This document shows, one piece after another, positions 57,526-64,000 of a stretch of DNA of 64,000 nucleotides; the stretch's first letter is position 1, and every line of letters starts with the position of its first letter. This DNA is from Elephas maximus indicus (lineage: Eukaryota; Chordata; Mammalia; Proboscidea; Elephantidae), in assembly GCF_024166365.1 (NCBI RefSeq), contig NC_064842.1, positions 15,037,001-15,101,000 of the forward strand, given 5' to 3'. The position numbers and the translations under genes are program-made. The notes under the pieces are model-generated. The model saw nothing but the letters and a program-made list of their open reading frames with translations. It had not been told where the DNA came from and made no database searches.

Positions 57526-57604
57526 CTGCTTCAATCTGTCGTAGTCTAGCCCCTCTGCCTGGACTCCATTGGCACTGGGCTGTGATGAGGGTGCAGATTT
57601 TGGT
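57526..57604 (-). CDS. ENAH: ENAH exon, linker and start of coiled coil
   Basis: 79 nt, acceptor TTGTACAG and donor GTATG. The first base finishes a split Arg codon, then PKSAPSSQPSANGVQAEG and LDYDRLKQ follow. The human protein has the same stretch with, as I recall it, three substitutions. LDYDRLKQ opens the tetramerisation domain. Splice phase lets this exon join either the 63-nt cassette exon or directly the exon at 63692, because the cassette is a multiple of three and all three junctions are in the same phase. Confidence 0.95.
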
Positions 57605-60600
57605 CTGTACAAATGAAATTTCCAGAACAGGTAAACAGCACTTACAATATTTAATGAGTTTATAAATAACTGCAAACTTACCAACCCAACACCAGATTTA
57701 AATACATTTCTTAAATAAAGCACATTTTGTTAAAAAGTTAATTGTCAAAATTACAGGACTGATTAGAACATAAAGCAGAAAATATTTTTCACTTTTCTCA
57801 GTATTTTTGATTATAATTTATAAAGAAACTGGAAAAAAGTGGCAGGATGACCAGACTTCTTCAGGAAGTGGAGAAAACAACATTCTCTGGGTATGAGGCA
57901 GGTGACCATGTGTGGCATGTTGATCAAGACAAAAATGAAAAGGCCAGCTGGAACAACTGAGGCCCAAGTAACACAATCTTATTTTTCCCTTCTTTTGAAA
58001 TTTTACATTATCTACTAAACACCTGGCAAACCAATAGAAGGAAAAACATATAGACTTGAATATTTTACTCTGAGTCAGTTTATAAATCCTGTATCTCAGT
58101 TTGGGAGAAAGAGGAAAATCAAACATTTTAGGAAGCATCAAAATAAACAAGAATTTTTGAAAAATGATTAGGCTAGAAGCATATTCAGATCCCACTGGCA
58201 ATCTATTTTTTGGAGAGGTTACGGGAATGGCATGTTCTAGGCTAGCTACTTCATAAACTTATTTTGTAAAAAAGGAAAATGCCAGACGGAAGCAGGTGTC
58301 AATTAAGATTGGACTCTTGACAGTTAAGTTTATTAAAATTTTTATATGAAGTAATAAGTTTTATAGATTAGGTATCTCAAGCAAAAGTTCCAATACCAAA
58401 TAAATTAGTCATGACTCCCTCTCCAATTCTGGCAATAAAATCCTTGGTGAAAAACCTTATGTTTTTATTGGGTAATTTTCTCCATTCTGGCTTAGCATAC
58501 AGTATAGTACAGCGGCCACTATTTAAGGTCCAGAAATCAATGCAAATTGAAACCATTAGTCAACTCCTATATCTTCAATTTTGCACAGTACCAGAGAATA
58601 CTAGAAATCTGAACCAAGACACTTAATAGGTATAACTTTTTCAGTTATAACTTCATAATTCTTACATGACATACTATACTCCAAACCCACAGGAATTGTT
58701 TGTGAAGATGAAGTACTGAATTAATTTATTATCAAAACATACTACTGCTTAAAACGTTGTTACGAAGCAAGTCCATCAGTTTTACTTTGTTAGTTATCTG
58801 TTTCTGTATTTATATGAATAAGTAACTTTCAGAACACTTCATCCAGTAAGCACTGGGCTAGGAGCTGTGGGAGACCAAAAAAAAGAAAAAAGGAAAAAAA
58901 AAAAAAATCCAGATGACACATTCCCTACCCTCTTGTGAAGACACATTTTTTTACTTTGCTAAGTCACGAAAGATTTAGTGAGCTCCACAGTCCGTAAGTC
59001 AGGATGCTCTCTACAGAGTCAGGTCTAGAACTGTCTTTGAAGATTGACACACTGCAGATTTCATATACCCATGCCATCCATTCTCTTTTCCAGAATTAAG
59101 GAGTTTTAATTAGTCTGCTCTCTTTTACTTCTCACATTCAAGTGGCACAACTATTAATTATTTCCTCCCAAGTTATATAATGAGTACCTCTGACATAAAC
59201 TCAAGTGAGCAACTACAGTCTGCTACTTAACCTGGTACTATATTATGAATATATCCGTATTTACTCAACAGCGCAAAAACATATTGTTATTACATAATAA
59301 ACAATCATGGAAACATGCAATTTTATAAAATTTAATTCATGCTAACATGCAATCCATCACCACCACCACCATGATAATTAGCTAAAGGGGGGAACTTTTC
59401 ATACTGAAGGAAAGAAGTAATCACCACACTGTTTTTAAGGTTTATCAACAACATTATCCCAGGGGGCACTGTTTCTAAAGGCAGCCAGGTAACTGAGAAG
59501 GTTTACTACAGAGAATCTCATTGTGAAATGCCGCTTTAGCCCTCTCTGCACTAGAAAATTTTCTACATAAGTCTTTTGGTCAGAACAACTAAAACATCTC
59601 CAAAAAAAGCATGCAAAACTCTCAGTACTGCAATAAACACCTTAGGGAAATTAAAGCCACCCACAAAATAACCTTATCAAACGTTTTAATCATCAGTGGC
59701 ATGAAAATAATTTTGGCAAGTAAGAATGTGGCCAAATAGTCTGATTATAAAACTCTCTAATCACTGCCTTGGGCATTCCTCCCCTTCACACGCTATTTAA
59801 TTCATGCTCCTAGTAGACATGGTATTTTTAAAAATAGATGCATATGACAACATGGGTGTAGTATTTTAGTTATTTCTAACCTATGAGTTTTCACTGTAAT
59901 TGATGAGAAAACATGATGAGGGTTTCTCAGAGGTTTTTATTACTTTATGAGAGTGCTATCTCTACTTTCCCATAAAACAAACCTGCTGCCACAGGCAAGT
60001 CCTATTCTGCCAAATGAATTCTAAAAATAGCTTAAGCATGTAAGGATTTTTTTAATTGCCACTTTTGAATTAAAAAAGAAATACATGGTTCATATCTTAA
60101 GTTCTTAATTAAAAAAACATTATAATAGGGCTCATCCTAGAAAACAAATAATCTGCTGATTCAGATTCAGGATGTGAGATGCTAGGTTTCGAAGGATACT
60201 CAATTTATTACAAAGTACCTAGGAAACACAGATTTTCCTGAAAACATAAATCACCCAGTTGTGGTTATACTGTCCTGCGTGCCAGTAACAGTACAGGACC
60301 TTCTGCCTCACGTTTGAAAAGCCAAGTCTCATTCTTAAAATCATAAAGGGAACAGTCTTTAAAAAAATGCTGAAGCTACAGTCTAGATTATATACCCCTT
60401 AGGTCCCCATTCTAGTATTTCTCATATGTTTACCATTTATATTACCCTAAGCAAACCAAAAAGTGATGGCAAGAAAATGGATATTATTAAATTTTTCTAA
60501 TTCAAGTTAAATTCTTAGGATTTTTTTTAAAGCCTTCTAAATGAAGCTAACAATGAAAGGTAAGATTCCGTCTTCCTCAGTATCTACCTTGTGGTGATTA

Positions 60601-60683
60601 CCAATCCACGTAGAAAAAGCTCAGCCCTATCCTGAATATGTTATTCCAAAGTCTCAAATCACAAAGTCCCAGCAGGATGATAC

Positions 60684-60746
60684 CTGTGTAATGAATCATA
60701 GGACCTGTTGTCAAAAACAATCTGATTTTTCCTTGGAGAATCCCGT
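60684..60746 (-). CDS. ENAH: ENAH cassette exon 11a (epithelial Mena11a)
   Basis: 63 nt exactly, encoding 21 residues from RDSPRKNQIVFD to NRSYDSLH plus a split Arg. Acceptor is CCTTCATAG, donor GTATCA. Known biology: Mena11a contains an extra 21-residue insert spliced in by ESRP1/2 in epithelial cells and lost during epithelial-mesenchymal transition; it weakens Mena's pro-invasive activity. Length, place between the KSPVIS exon and the PKS exon, and the Ser/Tyr-rich phosphorylatable sequence all fit. Introns of 2.9 and 3.1 kb flank it. A UGG/GGU-containing stretch (GTGGATTGGT, about 60601-60612) lies downstream in the intron, where ESRP sites would promote inclusion. Confidence 0.92.
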
Positions 60747-63138
60747 CTATGAAGGGGAAAAACCATTTAAAGGGGTACACAATAGAACTTAAAAATAATT
60801 CTCATTATGTTACTGTGTTACAGGCTTCTTAGTCACGGCAAACTAAAGAGTCAAAGGAGTCCATTAACCTTAAAACAACCATTTTTCAAAAATTAAAATA
60901 AGATATTTTCAGACTATTCTAGTTCTGTGAGAATGAATACTTTGTTTACTTGACAACTGCAGAAAACTAAAAAATAAAAAATCATATGCAGTGGCTACTT
61001 TTACAGGCTGCAGGCGCAGTAAAACTTACCAACCACAAAGATTCCACAAGTACCAAAACACATCGAAGACACTTCTATTAGAGTGAGTCTGAAGGCACAG
61101 GCTAAAATTAAAAGCACCCATCAAATCGCTGTGGCCTGAAGCATACAAAGCTAGCTCTTCTCAGGAGGCACCAACAGAACTTCTTCTCCGTCTTGGATAC
61201 AAGATCTCTATGTAATCTCTTAATACAAACCAGAGGAAGAATCTGCAAACTTTCCAATATGTTACACTTGAGTCATAGTTTGAAGCATTTTTAACTACAA
61301 TATCCCTGCTCTTATTCTACTACCTAGCATCTTCATGTAACAAATAACAGTATAATACAATTACAAACACTTGTGTATGACAGGATATTAATCCATCTTA
61401 CCACTAATGTAATTTTGACATGGACATTCACGAGAAATGGGCACTTTTACTCAGTACAAGGATGAGGTACACTTAAATAAAAGCATGAAATAAATGGCCA
61501 ATATATCTGCTTTCAGGAGGATCCTGGGAGATAACTTAGGAAGAAAAGCAATCTAGTTCTTAGTCTCTTAAGCATGTTTGTTTTATTATTGGTGTAGCTG
61601 TTTTCAGTGACACGTGTCAGGGATGAATGTATCACTGGCTGGATCACATCTATCAAAAGGTATATGAGAGTCATAAAGAAATCTGTAAAGAATTTCTATT
61701 TGGGAGAAGGAGAAAAAAACCTTCTACCACAGTCAAACCACGATTACAACGCACTACTCGATAATAACCAGAATCAAGGTTAGACTAATCGACATAAAAT
61801 ATAATTTCAAACTGGTGACCTTTAAAACACTTCCTGAACTTCATTTAGAAGGCTGAAAAATCTTTCCCAGAATACTTTTTCCTTCACTAAATGGGCGCAA
61901 ACATATCAAGGAATATGTTCTCTTTGGCAAACTTCTTTCATGTCCTGTCTAGGATAGCCTTTGCCATCAGCTGAGGTTTCGCTTTAATTAAGAAAGCTCA
62001 CTATGGAGTTCCTATCGATGGGGTGGGGATTGAGAGCGGCGCAGGCTGGAGGAGGAATTATTCCCCACTACGTTCATGTCTTCCAAGAGCAAACGGCACA
62101 TCACAGTTCTGCTCCCTGACACTCACTTCATAAATCAGGCCTCACAATATGCTACTGTGTGTTCAAAGACCACCTCCATACGGTATCTGGGAAATGTAAA
62201 TGTGCAATTTTTCTACTCTACTGTAAAAACGTGACCACCACTAGCAATTCCTCTATTTTCTTCTAAAATCAAATATACATTTTTCAATTTCTTAGAAACT
62301 AAAAGCTTCTATACATTCAAAAAGGCCTCGTTTTTTTTGTGGTCCTTAAACAACTGTGTCAAACCTTCTTTCCTAACAGAAAGAACTACACAAAATCCAA
62401 ACCCAGGTTTAGATGCAGGCTAACACAGAATGGATTTGTGATAATATGAGGTTTATCCTTGTACTTTTATGAAGTTTCTAAGATCAGAGTCAAGGTAGGT
62501 TTCTGTGAGGCAAAAATAAGACAAACAGTTCAGAAAGAAAAGGCAAAGAACTTTTTAGTCTCTAAATACGTATTTTTTTTTTCTGAGAAAATATGAGTCC
62601 TTTAAACTTTCTCATTAACCAGGAAAAAGTTTCATCCATGTTCAAGACCTCTGATATAAATTTAGTCGTAACACAGTACGCCTGGCTAAGGGATGCCAAA
62701 TTTGCTTGGCCATGCCCCCAGGCCCACGCACAGAAGCGCACGTTAACCAGCCTCGTTTCCGAGCGCTATCTTTTCTAACTTCATTATGATCAGGAGTTTC
62801 AACTCAAACGGAAATAAATTTATCTGACAAATTCAAACTTTTAGGTTTTGTTTTGTTCTTGCTTAAACATTAGTCTTTTCTCTCCAGCTATCTTTCTTCT
62901 AAAAATTATATTTAAAAAACAGCTATGAAGCATGCTATTGAGACAATTGGGGAAATCTGAATATATACTATTTTAGGTAATATTATTGTTCAGTGTTAAA
63001 TTTCTTGAGAGTGGTAATGGTATCATGGTTACATAGGAGAGTGTCCTAGTTCTTAGGATAAAATGCCGAAGTGCTTAGGATCAGGGTGAAGCAGCATATG
63101 TCTGCAACTTATTTTCAAATTGTCTGGAGGGAAAAAAA

Positions 63139-63180
63139 AGTGTATGTGTGTGTGTGTACACACACACGCACACGTGTATA
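63139..63180. repeat. Alternating (TG)n/(CA)n with inverted symmetry
   Basis: 'gtgtgtgtgtgt' followed at once by 'acacacacacgcacacgtgt', so the two halves are complementary. A GA-rich tract (63187-63205) follows. Confidence 0.85.
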
Positions 63181-63398
63181 AATAGAGAGAGAGAGAAAGA
63201 AAGCAAAAGCAGTTAAACGCTAAGAACTGGCAAGTAAAAGCGAAGGGGGTGCGCTATACTATTCCTTCACCTTTTCTGTAGCTTTTAATATCTCAAAATA
63301 AAAAAAAAAAGGAAAAAATAAAAACTATTTAAAAATTTCAGACAACCTGACTAGTAAGGATAGGGTATTACTTATCAGACAGTCATTAGTTAAAAAAA

Positions 63399-63411
63399 TA
63401 AAATAAAATAA
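63399..63411. repeat. (AAAAT)n microsatellite
   Basis: 'aaataaaataaaataac' simple repeat in the ENAH intron. Confidence 0.7.
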
Positions 63412-63691
63412 CGGACTCGGGTTGGGGGTGGTGGGGAATAAACAAGTATTGCTTAAGGGGTACAGAGTTAGTTTTAAGGATGATGCAAAAATCTGGAAAT
63501 AGATAGTGGTGATGGTTGCACAACATGGTGGATGTAACTAACATCACCGGACTATACATGTAAAACGGTTTAAACGTTTATATATACACACATATGTAAT
63601 TTCTAAATTTACAATTTGAAATTTTCTACAATAAAAATTTATTTTCTTATTACATACAAGTGTGATATAAAACTTAGGAAAAAACTGATAC

Positions 63692-63758
63692 CTGGAGATA
63701 ACAGGTGACTTGCTGCCATTCATTGTATTTGTTCTTTCCCAAGGTTTTCTTGTTGGTT
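63692..63758 (-). CDS. ENAH: ENAH exon, Ser/Thr-rich EVH2 linker
   Basis: 67 nt, acceptor ...TTTTTAAAG and donor GTATCAG. It completes a split Glu codon and encodes PTRKPWERTNTMNGSKSPVIS plus the first two bases of Arg. This is the segment between the F-actin-binding block and the tetramerisation block. It is the most upstream ENAH exon in the window; the EVH1, proline-rich and actin-binding exons lie beyond the right edge. Confidence 0.94.
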
Positions 63759-64000
63759 CTTTAAAAATAAAGGATACAAGCTATTAAATACCATAATGCA
63801 TCCGGAGTTATTATAAAGTGAATAACTAAATGCCATCATGCATAAATCAACTTTTTAAATTTAAAATCTAAACTTGAATTAAAATCTATAAGGATTTTAA
63901 TTTGTTGAGCTTCAGACCTTAAAATGAGAAATAATTTCTAAGCAAGTGTGACAAGCTTCCATAGGAAAATCTAAAATGCTGTAATTCTGTGAACCAGCTG

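Larger units (their letters stand above)
53741..64000 (-). other. ENAH: ENAH gene body, 3' part (introns and exons)
   Basis: Five exons with matching phase, all on the minus strand, separated by introns of 2,933, 3,079, 3,135 and 554 bp. Intron sequence is A+T-rich and nearly free of young repeats: one SINE at 56.9 kb, none from 57.05 kb to the window end. Mena binds profilin-actin and barbed ends to promote filament elongation in lamellipodia, filopodia and focal adhesions. Confidence 0.93.

Noticed and set aside
57511-57723. 70-codon open frame as one exon over the whole interval
   Set aside because: Only 57526-57604 is flanked by proper splice sites and matches Mena; the rest is intron read-through.

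Overview
The window is nuclear DNA from an afrotherian mammal, most likely an elephant. This is inferred from the repeats: about thirty copies of a tRNA-headed SINE of AfroSINE type, BovB-like RTE elements whose 3' tail matches the SINE tails, and a young L1 family. There is no bacterial-style gene content, and nearly all long open frames are transposon remnants, antisense shadows or an open minisatellite.

The one host gene recognised is the 3' end of ENAH (Mena, an Ena/VASP actin regulator) on the minus strand, from about 44.0 kb to beyond the right edge. Five coding exons were placed from splice sites, phase and peptide: 63692-63758, 60684-60746, 57526-57604, 54333-54390 and 53741-53778 (stop). 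They encode the linker and the C-terminal tetramerisation coiled coil of the EVH2 region. The 63-nt exon at 60684-60746 matches the epithelial cassette exon 11a. Downstream lies an A+T-rich stretch of up to 9.7 kb that I interpret as a long ENAH 3'UTR with several possible poly(A) signals.

Region by region. 1-4376: 3' part of a plus-strand L1 with an ORF2 frame open from base 2 to its stop. 4.4-13.3 kb: L2, MIR and SINE copies plus two minisatellites that each grew out of a SINE (66 bp x 22 at 6.8-8.3 kb; 41 bp x 20 at 11.2-12.05 kb). 13.3-20.1 kb: endogenous-retrovirus LTRs (one followed by a Leu-tRNA-type primer-binding site) and nested BovB-like RTE copies. 20-32 kb: mostly old intergenic sequence with SINEs, a CpG-rich patch near 27.6-28.2 kb and two CTCF-like motifs in repeated context. 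32113-40086: a full-length minus-strand L1 with 14-bp target-site duplications, monomeric 5'UTR and broken ORFs. 40-44 kb: a short L1 tail, SINEs and unassigned sequence. 44-64 kb: ENAH.

No unknown multi-gene system was found. The most interesting items are the paired SINE-born minisatellites, a composite tRNA-Gly/RTE SINE, the ENAH 11a exon with its repeat-poor surroundings, and the duplicated CTCF-like segments.
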